A DNA stretch of 64,000 nucleotides from Puniceicoccaceae bacterium (GCA_028285755.1 JANQOQ010000004.1:62001-126000); one strand, 5' to 3'; shown: positions 49,945 to 60,328, numbered from the stretch's first letter. Notes: generated by a model from the letters alone, not told the origin. Numbers and translations: made by a program.

Positions 49945-52212
49945 ATGCTGAAAAATATACCGTGCAACTTCACTGCTTACCTTATCCCATGCTTATCGGT
50001 ATTTGCAAATTTCAGCTTAAGCGGTAAACCGGAAGTCAATGTTACCCATGAAAACTGTAGCAAGCCTTGTTGCATGGCGGACTTTACAAGCGTTGATACC
50101 TTCATCCCTCCCCGCCGAACCGTAAGTGCACAAGCCAACAATCCGCCAAGCACCGACTTATTTAACACTGCCTTTCGCAATGTGCCTGAAGCCGCCAAAA
50201 CGGCCATCATCTATGCGTTGGATCTATGGGATGACCATATATCATCCCCAGTTCCGATTGATATATCATTTACCTGGAGAGAATTTGATAATGAGGGAGG
50301 AGGGAGAACCTTGGCATCCGCTTCACCCGGTACCTTTTTAAATGACCTGCCCGCTTTCCCACAGGCAAACGTCTTTTACCCCATTGCGTTGGCAGATCGT
50401 TTCCTGCGCCAGTCGCAATTTTCAAACCGTTATGATATCCGTGTGAATTTAGGAGCGGATATCCCCTGGTATTTCGGTATCGATGGCAATTGCCCGCCTT
50501 CCCAATTTGATCTCGTATCCGTCGTATTGCATGAAGTCGGTCACGGTTTGGGAATCATCGATACTGCTAATCCGCTAACACCTCCCGGTAGTGAGCCGGA
50601 AGATGCGACTCGAGCATCGATCGGTTTTGTTGGCGGCGATCCATTCCCCTATGACACATTGCTCACAGTCAATACCGGTGAGAAACTCTTGAATAACCCC
50701 GCTTTCCCCAATCTCTCCGAGAGCCTGCTTACTGTACTTACCGATGGTGATCTCTTTTTAACGGGGCCAGTATTAACGACTCTCAACTTAACCCAGAATG
50801 CGGTCGTCTACACACCTTCTGAATATGATTCCGGCTCCAGCATCGCCCATCTGGATGAAAACACGTATCGTCCCGGTAATGAGAATTCCCTGATGACCCC
50901 ATTCCTGAGCAGAGGTGAGGTTGTGCACGATCCTGGGCCCATCATCCTCGCTGCCCTTGCAGATATGGGATGGCAGCATACCTGGTTTATCCACGAAAAC
51001 ATACGGGATATCGAAGATATTGAAACGCCTATCGTTATTACTACGGGCATTGAGTCCGATAATACTGCGCTTAACGAGCTGCAGCCCATAATCCACTATC
51101 GCATGCCCAATGTCGCGGGAAACCCCTTCCAGAGTATGCAAATGGTGTTTAATAATGAGAGCAGGCAATTCGAAGCGACTCTGCCCGCACCCATAGATTC
51201 AACCACCCTTGGGTATCGCTTTGAGGTCGAAGATTCTGTCGGTCGCGTATTCACATTTCCTCGCGAGGATACGGCGCTGCTTTTCAATGCCAGGATAGGG
51301 TTTACCGATATCCAGGACCCAATCATCAACCACACAACTGACTCATTCATATTCTCTTACATCAACGAATACATTATAGAAGTCGAAGTCACCGATAATG
51401 TCGGCATTGAGAGTGTAGTGCTCGATTGGAATCTCGATGGGGGCGCGGAAAGAGCCAACATCATGGAATCTGTTGGCAATAATCGTTATAGGGTAAAGCT
51501 GGAGTTTCCCAATAGTCTGGCAGGCTTTAATCAATTTAACTACCGCTTTGTGGTTACCGATAGTTCCGGCAACTCCAATGTAGCCAACGCCCCTATAACG
51601 GGCTTTTTTCAGATACCTATCGAAGCCATCTTTCCAGCTGTTATTGATTATCAGAACGATTTCGACCAAGGAGATGTTGAGATAATTTCCGAAGGAATGG
51701 GAATCTCAACCCCCAATGGATTTGATTCTGCGAACCTGGGCACCCCCCACCCCTATGCAAGCCCCGAACAAAGCGAAGCCTTTTTTGAATACACCGCCGT
51801 ACTTCGCAAGCCGATCATCGTGCAGCCCAATACCGCCATTCGCTTCAATGAAATCGTACTCGTCGAACCAGGCGAAGACGGAACACTCTTTGGTGACTTC
51901 GATTTTTGGGACTTTGTGGTTGTCGAAGCGACAAGTAATGGAGGGCAGACCTGGTTTCCCCTGACCGATGGCTGGGACTCCCGGGACAACCCCATCTGGC
52001 AAAATCGTTATAACTCGAATCTCGTAAGCAATAATTCCCGTGCAGTCGGCACACCATTGATTTTTAGGCAGCGGACAATCTCTCTCTCCCAAACGGTTAA
52101 TGTCGAACCGGGCGATTTCATCATCATTCGCTTTCGACTTTTCTCGGATCCTTTTGCAAATGGTTGGGGCTGGGCGATTGATAACCTGGAAATCAGCAGC
52201 ACCGGTTTTTAG
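49945..52212 (+). CDS. Secreted metzincin-like metallopeptidase
   Basis: The 755-residue protein starts with a weakly predicted signal (hydrophobic YLIPCLSVFANFSLS). The zinc motif is HEVGHGLGIID at about residues 196-206, that is HExxHxxGxxD with aspartate as the third ligand, as in snapalysin-type enzymes. A methionine turn is probably NSLMTPF at about 314-320. The C-terminal half has two beta-sandwich-like regions (about 385-540), with a final module of MAM-like appearance (FWDFVVVEATSNGGQTWFPL; WGWAIDNLEI) used for carbohydrate or protein binding. It would be exported and degrade extracellular protein. It is flanked by AT-rich sequence, and no operon partner is evident. Confidence 0.8.
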   Translation: MLKNIPCNFTAYLIPCLSVFANFSLSGKPEVNVTHENCSKPCCMADFTSVDTFIPPRRTVSAQANNPPSTDLFNTAFRNVPEAAKTAIIYALDLWDDHISSPVPIDISFTWREFDNEGGGRTLASASPGTFLNDLPAFPQANVFYPIALADRFLRQSQFSNRYDIRVNLGADIPWYFGIDGNCPPSQFDLVSVVLHEVGHGLGIIDTANPLTPPGSEPEDATRASIGFVGGDPFPYDTLLTVNTGEKLLNNPAFPNLSESLLTVLTDGDLFLTGPVLTTLNLTQNAVVYTPSEYDSGSSIAHLDENTYRPGNENSLMTPFLSRGEVVHDPGPIILAALADMGWQHTWFIHENIRDIEDIETPIVITTGIESDNTALNELQPIIHYRMPNVAGNPFQSMQMVFNNESRQFEATLPAPIDSTTLGYRFEVEDSVGRVFTFPREDTALLFNARIGFTDIQDPIINHTTDSFIFSYINEYIIEVEVTDNVGIESVVLDWNLDGGAERANIMESVGNNRYRVKLEFPNSLAGFNQFNYRFVVTDSSGNSNVANAPITGFFQIPIEAIFPAVIDYQNDFDQGDVEIISEGMGISTPNGFDSANLGTPHPYASPEQSEAFFEYTAVLRKPIIVQPNTAIRFNEIVLVEPGEDGTLFGDFDFWDFVVVEATSNGGQTWFPLTDGWDSRDNPIWQNRYNSNLVSNNSRAVGTPLIFRQRTISLSQTVNVEPGDFIIIRFRLFSDPFANGWGWAIDNLEISSTGF

Positions 52213-52294
52213 ACAAGATTCCGCTATTTTCAGCGCTTTACTTTACAAAATATTCTATTGTAAACACATTATGATGTGATAACTTTGAGCCGTT

Positions 52295-52738
52295 ATGACT
52301 CTTGAGATCGTTATTCGTTACCTTCACTTCTTGGGTTTATTTGCCTTTTTCGCCAGCTTGGTGGCCGAACATTTACTCCTATCCAAGCAGAACACACGCG
52401 CTGAATTAAAACGTATCAGTGTTATCGACGCCGTATATGGACTGGCGGCACTAACCGTCCTGGCGACTGGCTTACTCTTGTGGTTTTCGGTCGGTAAACC
52501 CGCTGAATTTTATAGTAAAAATGCCGTTTTCCACACGAAAGTCTTAATCTTTATTATCATCGTTATCCTGTCCTTGTATCCCACGTTTTTCTATATTCGT
52601 GAATCCAAGGGAAATCCCGAGGAACTGGTAGATATCCCCAAGAAGGTGATCATACTCGTGCGCATCGAATTGTTGCTGATCTGCGCAATGCCTTTGCTCG
52701 CGACCTTGATGTCACGAGGAATCGGATATTTTGGTTAA
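52295..52738 (+). CDS. DUF2214-family membrane protein
   Basis: A 147-residue integral membrane protein with four spans. The DUF2214 pattern is visible as RYLHFLGLFAFFASLVAEHLLL at the start, the GLLLWFSVGKPAEFYSKN segment and a HTKVLIFIIIVILSLYPTF segment with the conserved histidine-lysine. The family has no established function. It is convergent with, and overlaps by 27 bases, the zinc-ribbon membrane protein gene. Confidence 0.85.
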   Translation: MTLEIVIRYLHFLGLFAFFASLVAEHLLLSKQNTRAELKRISVIDAVYGLAALTVLATGLLLWFSVGKPAEFYSKNAVFHTKVLIFIIIVILSLYPTFFYIRESKGNPEELVDIPKKVIILVRIELLLICAMPLLATLMSRGIGYFG

Positions 52739-53104
52739 ACCGATTGAGCTCCGCTTCTTATAGACCCACCCGCAATTAGGACATTTCTCTGCATTGGGCG
52801 GCATCTCATAGTGGCATGCGATGCACTCATTCTTGCGGATCACGATCTGCTTGTTTGTCTTTTTATCGATTGAGGGCCTTAACCAGAACCACCACGCATT
52901 GGATAATGGCCATATAAAGAAAGTAGTCATCATGACGGTCATGTAGGGGTTCATACCCCGACGAACGGCATCGCGATAGATGTAAAGCTGATTCCAGGCA
53001 TAAAGTCCCAAAAAACCGATCGTTATGAGCTTCACATAACTTTCCTCGTTCAACAACCTGACTTCTGCATTTTGCAGTAGAAGCAATCCAAAATCACTCA
53101 TCAT
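52712..53104 (-). CDS. Membrane protein with C-terminal zinc ribbon
   Basis: The 130-residue protein has two hydrophobic segments (about residues 25-42 and 55-75) and a C-terminal zinc ribbon, CIACHYEMPPNAEKCPNCGW at about residues 94-113, with two CxxC pairs. It has no assigned function. Its ATG overlaps the stop of the PRPP-synthetase-like gene (TAATG), so the two are translationally coupled. A second ATG three bases downstream is equally possible. Confidence 0.75.
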   Translation of the reverse strand: MMSDFGLLLLQNAEVRLLNEESYVKLITIGFLGLYAWNQLYIYRDAVRRGMNPYMTVMMTTFFIWPLSNAWWFWLRPSIDKKTNKQIVIRKNECIACHYEMPPNAEKCPNCGWVYKKRSSIGLTKISDSS

Positions 53105-54282
53105 TAATTATACATGCTAACGTTTGGCACCCAACGTTGATTCTTCGAAGACATATCCACGGCATAGGGTGAATCTCCATAATTAAGATACTCAAGTTCC
53201 AGAATATTGCAAAGCGCCTTTGCGATCCACTTCTCAATCTTCAATACCACCATTTTCTTACGGAGCCGACCCTGCACATCCCGGTTTAAGATCGTGGGGA
53301 TGGTGTTAAGCGTCAGGATCTCGTCAATGGCTGTAGAAGCCATGCTCGCCCGCCCCTCATCACTGGCGTGAAAGTGCGTAAGTGCAAACACGGTCTTCCC
53401 GGGATTTACCGCTTTGAGAAGCTCACATGACTTTACTACGGTTGACCCGGTCCGCACCATATCGTCAAACAATACGATATCGTGACCTTTGATTTCTTCA
53501 AAACCGGAAACACTCTCAGGGTGCAAAGTTATGTCTACCTGGCGCTCTCCCGTTCGCTCCTTGTCCAATAAAATGAATTTCGCTTTCTGTAGTCCGAATC
53601 GATTGTATATTTCCTGGACAAATTCACGGGCTCCTTTGTCCGGTGCACAGAGTGCAAGGCCATCCCCATCTCGCCCAAATTTCACAATATCCGATCTCAA
53701 GACATAATCGACATATAGCTCATAGGGGATGAGATTATAGTATTCGTTCTCAAAAATCCGGTTAAACTCAATCGATACCGAGTGAGAGTGGTTATGAACG
53801 GTGACCACCTTGTCCACCCCTGAAACTTTCAACAGTTGTGCATAGAGGCGTGAGGTAAAGGGCTGCCCGTCAAATTTCTTTAGGTCCTTTTCATTTCTAT
53901 CAAAATCGGTCTCACCGTAATCCATACGCGGTCCCCGATCCTGCGCACTGTAGAAAAGATCCGGTTCCACAAGTATCACTTCAGCGGCACCGTTTTCCTT
54001 CGCAGAACGCGCGATCATCAGATTACGCATTGCAAGGCTCTGGCGACTGTTTACACGATTACTCGTGCTGACGATAATGACCGTTTTGCCATCCAGCTTA
54101 TTGCCTACATTGTCGAAATCAGATTCATCTGATATAAAACGCGGGCAAAACTCAGAATTAGCAAAATTCTTAAGACTAATGATGTCGGCGATATCCACGG
54201 CTTGCCGCATTGCATGGGCTACATCAATAGTGAAGGGATCGTCCGACGAATTACCGACTATTAAAATATCTCTAGTACTCAA
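53104..54282 (-). CDS. Divergent ribose-phosphate pyrophosphokinase homologue
   Basis: A 392-residue member of the PRPP synthetase family, about 75 residues longer than the standard enzyme. The fold is recognised from GKTVIIVSTSNRVN, EPDLFYSAQDR (the family's Y-x-x-Q/R-D-R), the loop KERTGERQ and the PRPP motif FDDMVRTGSTV. The normally conserved DLH catalytic segment is VHNHS, and the C-terminus has an extra block of about 60 residues (KIEKWIAKAL to VPNVSMYN). The only start that keeps the first beta strand (ILIVGNSS) is a TTG at 54282. It lies 81 bases after nuoN and may be a second PRPP synthetase or a PRPP-binding regulator. PRPP is the co-substrate of both PRTases in the window. Confidence 0.82.
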   Translation of the reverse strand: MSTRDILIVGNSSDDPFTIDVAHAMRQAVDIADIISLKNFANSEFCPRFISDESDFDNVGNKLDGKTVIIVSTSNRVNSRQSLAMRNLMIARSAKENGAAEVILVEPDLFYSAQDRGPRMDYGETDFDRNEKDLKKFDGQPFTSRLYAQLLKVSGVDKVVTVHNHSHSVSIEFNRIFENEYYNLIPYELYVDYVLRSDIVKFGRDGDGLALCAPDKGAREFVQEIYNRFGLQKAKFILLDKERTGERQVDITLHPESVSGFEEIKGHDIVLFDDMVRTGSTVVKSCELLKAVNPGKTVFALTHFHASDEGRASMASTAIDEILTLNTIPTILNRDVQGRLRKKMVVLKIEKWIAKALCNILELEYLNYGDSPYAVDMSSKNQRWVPNVSMYN

Positions 54283-54363
54283 AATCGTTTAAATTAAAAC
54301 AATTTGAGTAATTCATCTTCTGCGGGTTGTCCAATCCAATCGGATTCCACACACTGTTTTTGC

Positions 54364-55923
54364 TTAAAACAGGCTCCAGCTACTAATCAAATTGGAGGGG
54401 AAAAAACCGAGCCAAATGATTGAGAGCCCCAGGGCTGCCAGTAACGTAGCATCTACCCATTTAGGAGCAGCAAATATCTTTTTAGAATTGGCATTATCCA
54501 ATTCTTCATCCCCGAGAGCCGTATCCTGATGAAAAGCCTCCCGAATCCATTTGAAGTAATAATAGATCGAAATCACGACGCTTACAACTGCAGTTCCAAG
54601 AAGTAGATACATCTCACTTTGAAATGCAGCCATAAACAGCCCCAGCTTTGCAATGAAACCACTTAAAGGAGGTATACCCGCTAGGGACCCTACCCCTATG
54701 GCCAGGACTCCGGCCTGGAACGGACGCGTCTGGTATAGGCCGGTGTAATCATACATATCCTGATCTTCATCCTCATCACCGGAGATTACCGACATAATAC
54801 CGAATGTCACAAATGAACCTAACAAATAGATGAACAGGTAAAATAGAATCGCACCGGAAATCCAAAAAACGCCATCGCCCCGTATATAGATGAGTGCGGC
54901 TATCATCAGGAACCCCGCATGGGAAACACCCGACATGCCCAGCATGCGTTTCAGATTGGTATAACCAACGGCAGTTATGTTACCGTATATCAGACTTGCA
55001 ATCGTCACGATTGATAAGATGGGGACTACAAATTCACCCATAGGGCTGAAAGCTCCGTTTTCCTTAAAAAGCAGTAATAAAGCTGCAACGCCGGCAGCCT
55101 TTGAGCTCACCGCGAGCAAGGAAGTCGTAGGCGTAGGCGCACCCTGATATACATCCGGAATCCATATCTGAAAAGGTACGAGCCCAATCTTAAACGCGAG
55201 CGATGCGAGAATCGCCAGTACTGCAAACTTGGTAATTATATTATCCGCATTAGCCTCCAGGAACGTAGCAGCGTTCGAAAATAATAGAGGGTCTCCAGAT
55301 GCTCCCTCCAATTGAAGGTTTCCGCCAATGCCATAAAGCAGCGCCAGACCGAGCATCAGTATTGCGGTGCTGGTTCCCCCGATAATTAAATATTTGATAC
55401 CCGCTTCGAGTGAAAAATTGCTCCTGCGCGAATAGGCCACGAGCACGTAAAAACCGATCGTGATCGTTTCCAGTGCCACGAAGAACGTAACAAAGTGGTT
55501 GCTGAGCGTCAGCAGCATCATTGCTGCTGTGACAATGTTAGCAACCGCGTAGAACTCGGTGCGGACTAGCTGCTGCTTGCGAAAGTATATGCCTGCAATC
55601 CAGAACATCATTAGGTTTGCCAAAACGAAGAATGGGCGATACCAGGCAGCATCGCCACCAATTTGAATCAACCCTCCAAAATAGGTGCCTACCGGATATA
55701 GCGATGAATCTCCGGCCAGATGTACCCAGAGATCCGCTAAAAGGCATCCTAACAGGCCAACATTGATGATTACTCCGGTTCTAACTACCCACTGATTTAA
55801 CCTAGCGGGAATGAGCACATCCAACAGCAACAATACGAGTGCACTGACCGCCAGCGTCATTTCCGGCCAGAGTCTCAGCCACTCATTCGTGGATGCAATA
55901 TTCTGTAAAGTCTCAATATCCAT
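54364..55923 (-). CDS. nuoN: NADH-quinone oxidoreductase subunit N
   Basis: A 519-residue antiporter-like membrane subunit of complex I with about 14 spans. Recognised from ETITIGFYVLVAYSRRSNFSLEAGIKYLIIG and the conserved lysine-bearing LPFQIWIPDVYQGAPTPTTSLLAVSSKAAG-type block (here GLVPFQIWIPDVYQ). It is the last nuo gene, 17 bases after nuoM. It is one of three proton-pumping subunits and completes the membrane arm. Confidence 0.95.
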   Translation of the reverse strand: MDIETLQNIASTNEWLRLWPEMTLAVSALVLLLLDVLIPARLNQWVVRTGVIINVGLLGCLLADLWVHLAGDSSLYPVGTYFGGLIQIGGDAAWYRPFFVLANLMMFWIAGIYFRKQQLVRTEFYAVANIVTAAMMLLTLSNHFVTFFVALETITIGFYVLVAYSRRSNFSLEAGIKYLIIGGTSTAILMLGLALLYGIGGNLQLEGASGDPLLFSNAATFLEANADNIITKFAVLAILASLAFKIGLVPFQIWIPDVYQGAPTPTTSLLAVSSKAAGVAALLLLFKENGAFSPMGEFVVPILSIVTIASLIYGNITAVGYTNLKRMLGMSGVSHAGFLMIAALIYIRGDGVFWISGAILFYLFIYLLGSFVTFGIMSVISGDEDEDQDMYDYTGLYQTRPFQAGVLAIGVGSLAGIPPLSGFIAKLGLFMAAFQSEMYLLLGTAVVSVVISIYYYFKWIREAFHQDTALGDEELDNANSKKIFAAPKWVDATLLAALGLSIIWLGFFPSNLISSWSLF

Positions 55924-55940
55924 GGAATCGGTCGTTTGCT

Positions 55941-57530
55941 TTAGTGTTCGTGCGTTTCCGTTGTTTGCGTAGTATCCTGGAGCAAGATATCCGCAGGTTG
56001 TGCGGTCAGGGATGCTTCAATTTGCTCATAGGCTTCACCGGCAAGAATATGCTGAGTGACTGCAAGATTAATTCCATCACCTGCCATGCGCGGCATCAGG
56101 CCCAGAATTAATAGTGCTAGCAACAAAAGTATACCGGGAGAGCGTTCTACCCAGTTGATGTCCTTAACCGGAAACTCATCCTTGATCTTATCATAGGCCT
56201 CGGTCCTGTCGCCGAATGCAATCGCCTTAACTGCGCGCAACCCATAGATCGCGGAAATGATAATGCCCAACAGCGCCAGGGCTAAGACAAGGGGGCTGAC
56301 TTCCCACAGTCCCAGGAAAATCGTAAATTCTCCCCAGAAGTTGGCAAATCCGGGTAGGCCTACACTCGCCATCATTGCTGCGATGAGAAAACCCGCGAGA
56401 ATAGGCGCATCTTTACCAAGACCTCCCATTTCATCCATGTAGAACGTGCGGGTGCGATTCTGGATGAGGACTGAAAGATTAAACAACAACGCTATCGATA
56501 GGCCGTGCGCTACCATCAGGAATACAGCCCCACTCACGCCAATCGCATTCAGCGAAGCAATCCCAAGAAAAGCATATCCCATGTGCATCACGGAACCATA
56601 GGAGATCATATCCTTCAAGTGCTTCTGCGCCATCGTCACCAAGCCAATGATAATGATGTTACCCAGGGCCAGCCACATGAGTGCGGTGGACCACGCAAAG
56701 CTGCCTTCACCCAAGAGTGGTAGTCCGACCTGGATGAGCGCATAAAGCCCAAATTTCTTTAGCACCCCGGCATGCAACATCGATACAGATGTCGGCGCCG
56801 CAGAATATCCACGCGGAGCCCAGGAGTGAAAAGGAAATAGGGAAACCAGGATACCCAAACCAAACATCAGCAAGCCAAACAGACTTTCCTGCATTGCGGA
56901 TTGGATGGAATTCTCCGAAAGGTAATTACTCAGCGAAATCAGATCAAACGACCCTACCCCACTGCTGGCATAAATACCGACCAGACCCACAAGCGAAAGC
57001 ATCGCTCCCAATGTCAGGTAAATCGTCATTTCCATCGCGGCAGGCCGCTTATTGGGGCCGCCCCAGATCGCGATCATAATAAACGCGGGAATCAGAGCGA
57101 TCTCGTGAAAAAAGTAGATGTAGAAGATATCATAAGTAACGAATATCCCCATGAGCCCACCCTGCATGACCAGTAGTAAGACCAGGTAGGTCCGCATTCT
57201 CTCGGCTACTGAAGTAACAGCGGTAATCCCAGCCGCTATACCCACAATTCCCGCGAGTAATACGAGTGGGGCCGAGATACCATTTACTCCAAGTTTCAGT
57301 GAGATCCCATAAGTGGAGAGCCCTGTATCTATCTCGCTTAAAAACAGGAAACTACCGGTATTGGCACGTGCATACTCGCAAAAAATGATAGCTCCCAAAA
57401 TTGCCGGTATTCCAAATCCAATGAGGCCCAGTATCTTGAATAGCCTTTCGGGTAGGCTTTTGGGCAACGCCATAAGAAGGGCTGCTAAGACCCAGGGGGC
57501 TAAAATGCTTAAATATAATAAATTAGACAT
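55941..57530 (-). CDS. nuoM: NADH-quinone oxidoreductase subunit M
   Basis: A 529-residue antiporter-like subunit. Conserved pieces are FFHEIALIPAFIMIAIWGG (with the functional glutamate), LFPFHSWAPRGYSAAPTSVSMLHAGVLKKFG-type block (PFHSWAPRGYSAAPTS) and HGLSIALLFNLS. A histidine-rich end (TTETHEH) is present. It follows nuoL by 20 bases and precedes nuoN by 17. Confidence 0.95.
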   Translation of the reverse strand: MSNLLYLSILAPWVLAALLMALPKSLPERLFKILGLIGFGIPAILGAIIFCEYARANTGSFLFLSEIDTGLSTYGISLKLGVNGISAPLVLLAGIVGIAAGITAVTSVAERMRTYLVLLLVMQGGLMGIFVTYDIFYIYFFHEIALIPAFIMIAIWGGPNKRPAAMEMTIYLTLGAMLSLVGLVGIYASSGVGSFDLISLSNYLSENSIQSAMQESLFGLLMFGLGILVSLFPFHSWAPRGYSAAPTSVSMLHAGVLKKFGLYALIQVGLPLLGEGSFAWSTALMWLALGNIIIIGLVTMAQKHLKDMISYGSVMHMGYAFLGIASLNAIGVSGAVFLMVAHGLSIALLFNLSVLIQNRTRTFYMDEMGGLGKDAPILAGFLIAAMMASVGLPGFANFWGEFTIFLGLWEVSPLVLALALLGIIISAIYGLRAVKAIAFGDRTEAYDKIKDEFPVKDINWVERSPGILLLLALLILGLMPRMAGDGINLAVTQHILAGEAYEQIEASLTAQPADILLQDTTQTTETHEH

Positions 57531-57550
57531 GCTTAATCGTTACTCCCCTA

Positions 57551-59407
57551 TCATTTTGCAAAGCCAAATACGACCGCCCCGCACAGGATCAGCCCTACCG
57601 CAAACCAATAAACATAGTGATGCACGCTGCCTGTAGTTAGCATGCGAACGATCAACCCCAATAAACCCACTCCTCCGGCAGAGCCGCGCATTCCCAGACC
57701 CCCAATAACCGCAAGATCAATGAGAGAAATTGCGTTCGCGATGGGTTGCTGAATGCGATTTACATAGAAAGCGTAAATCTCGTCAAACCAGAGTCGGGCA
57801 TTGATGAATTTGAAGACTGCAGGCAACTTGTCTTCCAGGAAATCCTTCTCTGCATTTGCGCGATACAAAAGGGCCGCTAGAATATAGCCTACCACTGCAA
57901 CTGCTATGGATATGATGGGCAACCACATCTTCATGGCTCCTTCCGGATGCGGAATGCTGCCATGCAGTGCGGGAACCAAACCTGCCGGATAGATAAACTG
58001 ATAACCCGCTAAAAGGGCAAATACGGATAGAATTATGAGAGGCAAGGTCATGACCCAACTGGTTTCCTTCGCCTCGGCAACATAGTCGGTTTTCGGAGTA
58101 CCGAGGAACACCTTAATCCAAAGTCGCGTCATGTAAAAGGCAGTCACACCTGCACCGATCAGTAAGATGTAGAAGATTGCGGCGTTTTCTTCCTGCGCTA
58201 CCGCAAGGATGCTTTCCTTGCTCCAGAAACCTGATAAAAGCGGGAAACCTGTTAAGGCAAGATAACCAATTGAAAAAGTCACAAATGTAATTGGCATCCG
58301 CGCAGCAAGACCGCCCATCTTAAAAATGTTCTGCTCGTGGTGGGTCGCATGAATAATAGACCCGGCACCCAGGAATAATAGCGCTTTAAAGAAAGCATGA
58401 GTCGTCAGATGAAAAAGTGCTGCCCCTACCCCATAGTTAGTATCGCCGTGTGCTGCAATGGTGCCGATCGCAAATGCAGCCACCATATAACCGAGCTGCG
58501 AGAGTGTTGAATAGGCGAGAATCTTCTTAATATCATTCTGTGTGATGGCACTGATTCCTGCGAAAATAGCCGTAATCGCACCCACCCATGCAATGATGTC
58601 CAGTGCTTCCACAGAAAAGATGAAAAATACCCGGCACATCAGGAATACCCCTGCTGCGACCATCGTCGCCGCGTGGATGAGCGCGGAGACCGGTGTGGGA
58701 CCTTCCATGGCATCCGGCAGCCAGACGTGCAATGGCATTTGTGCAGATTTCCCAAGCACCCCGCAGAACAGCAAAAGACCAATGCCTGTCACCAAAGTAT
58801 CCGCCTGCGCTTCCAAAGCTACCAAATCAACCGTGCCATACTGCCACCAACACCAGATGATGCCGATCAGAAATCCGAAATCTCCGATACGATTGACGAT
58901 GAAAGCCTTATTCGCTGCTTTACCCGCAGAGTCCTTAAACTGGTAATGCCCGATCAGCATGTAGGAGCAAAAACCCACAAGCTCCCAGAAAAAGAACATC
59001 ATGATCAAATTGCTCGAGAGCACGATGCCTGTCATCGAAAACATGAACAACGAAAGCGCCCCGAAAAAACGCGCGCGACTCTCATCATGTTCCGAGTATT
59101 CTACAGCAAACAAATGGATTAGAAATCCCACGAAAGTCACTACAAACAAAAGCACCGCACTCGTAGAATTCAGGTAGTATCCCAGTGTGATATTCAGGCT
59201 CCCGAAGGTTAGCCAGGTGATCTCACGGTGCACAGGCTCAACATTCCAGGTGGTAATCGCTATAAAAGCAATTGCAGCGCAGGCCATTGATGAAAAGACC
59301 GATATGCCCACCGCAATTTTGTGCAATTTCCTGAAAAAGAATGTGATGAGTGCTGCCGAAATCAGTGGCAGAACCAAAAGTAAAACGATTTGATAATCAG
59401 CAACCAT
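57551..59407 (-). CDS. nuoL: NADH-quinone oxidoreductase subunit L
   Basis: The 618-residue largest antiporter-like subunit. Typical segments are FFFWELVGFCSYMLIGHYQ, PLHVWLPDAMEGPTPVSALIHAATMVAAGV-type block (LHVWLPDAMEGPTPVS) and HATHHEQNIFKMGGL. The C-terminal amphipathic piston helix and final span are present. Gap to nuoK is 16 bases. Confidence 0.95.
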   Translation of the reverse strand: MVADYQIVLLLVLPLISAALITFFFRKLHKIAVGISVFSSMACAAIAFIAITTWNVEPVHREITWLTFGSLNITLGYYLNSTSAVLLFVVTFVGFLIHLFAVEYSEHDESRARFFGALSLFMFSMTGIVLSSNLIMMFFFWELVGFCSYMLIGHYQFKDSAGKAANKAFIVNRIGDFGFLIGIIWCWWQYGTVDLVALEAQADTLVTGIGLLLFCGVLGKSAQMPLHVWLPDAMEGPTPVSALIHAATMVAAGVFLMCRVFFIFSVEALDIIAWVGAITAIFAGISAITQNDIKKILAYSTLSQLGYMVAAFAIGTIAAHGDTNYGVGAALFHLTTHAFFKALLFLGAGSIIHATHHEQNIFKMGGLAARMPITFVTFSIGYLALTGFPLLSGFWSKESILAVAQEENAAIFYILLIGAGVTAFYMTRLWIKVFLGTPKTDYVAEAKETSWVMTLPLIILSVFALLAGYQFIYPAGLVPALHGSIPHPEGAMKMWLPIISIAVAVVGYILAALLYRANAEKDFLEDKLPAVFKFINARLWFDEIYAFYVNRIQQPIANAISLIDLAVIGGLGMRGSAGGVGLLGLIVRMLTTGSVHHYVYWFAVGLILCGAVVFGFAK

Positions 59408-59423
59408 AAACCAGTAAATTTCC

Positions 59424-59723
59424 TCAGTTCTTCATTTCAGTGAAGGCATCCACCTGTACCGTATCCTTTCGTTTAAAGAGGGCCACGACAATCGCCAGCC
59501 CCACGGCCACCTCAGCAGCAGCAACCGTTATGGCGAAGAACACAAATAGATTTCCGTCTAAATTCAGATTATAGCGTGAAAATGCCACGAAGAGCAGATT
59601 CACGGCATTGAGCATCAGCTCAAGGCACATTAGCATGACCAAGGTATTGCGCCTGAGCAATACGCCAAACATTCCGATGGAGAACAAAATCCCGGCAACG
59701 ACTAGGTAGTGACTCATTAACAT
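59424..59723 (-). CDS. nuoK: NADH-quinone oxidoreductase subunit K
   Basis: A 99-residue three-span subunit with the conserved membrane glutamates in [13 protein letters not shown] (about residues 32-44) and [16 protein letters not shown] (about 68-83), which form the proton path. The start could also be the third codon (a second ATG). It lies 5 bases after nuoJ. Confidence 0.95.
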   Translation of the reverse strand: MLMSHYLVVAGILFSIGMFGVLLRRNTLVMLMCLELMLNAVNLLFVAFSRYNLNLDGNLFVFFAITVAAAEVAVGLAIVVALFKRKDTVQVDAFTEMKN

Positions 59724-59728
59724 GGCGC

Positions 59729-60301
59729 TTACTCCGATGCGTTTTCCTTAACCTTAAGCATCGCCTGAGAGCGTGCATGCAGGTCTTTACTGAGGTGGAT
59801 CACGCCCACCATCGCCGCTAATAGTAAGAATCCCATTACCTGAATGGGCAGCATATACTTTCCGTAAAGTCCAAACCCGTAACTCTTTGCTGAGCCATCA
59901 AACGGTATAGCTCCCTCTGCGGCAAGTGTCTCCGCATCTTCGAGTGCCGGCATGGGTTGATTCAGCTCCGGGCTCATTGCCATCATCACAAACCCAACCG
60001 TCAGCATAAGAAATGCAATGGCGGCGGCTATCAATGAAGGGATGTCCCGCTTCCGCTTTGTCTCAGCAGGCGCATTAATCAACATAATGATAAAGATGAA
60101 AAGCACCATGATGGCCCCGGCATAAACTAACACTTGGAGAGCAGCCATAAAGTAGGAGCCTAACAATGCAAATAATCCTGCAGTACCGATCAGGCATAGT
60201 ATCATATACATGGCGCCATTGACCGGGTTTTTAGATACCGGAACCATGAGACCCGAGATCAAGGTCAATGCACTCAGGAAATAGAATAGGAAATCTTGCA
60301 T
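59729..60301 (-). CDS. nuoJ: NADH-quinone oxidoreductase subunit J
   Basis: A 190-residue membrane subunit with five spans. The tyrosine- and glycine-rich third span is seen as [20 protein letters not shown] (about residues 54-73), as in all NuoJ proteins. It follows nuoI by 27 bases. Confidence 0.94.
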   Translation of the reverse strand: MQDFLFYFLSALTLISGLMVPVSKNPVNGAMYMILCLIGTAGLFALLGSYFMAALQVLVYAGAIMVLFIFIIMLINAPAETKRKRDIPSLIAAAIAFLMLTVGFVMMAMSPELNQPMPALEDAETLAAEGAIPFDGSAKSYGFGLYGKYMLPIQVMGFLLLAAMVGVIHLSKDLHARSQAMLKVKENASE

Positions 60302-60328
60302 GTTTGTCGTAAGATGTGCTCTTAGAGA

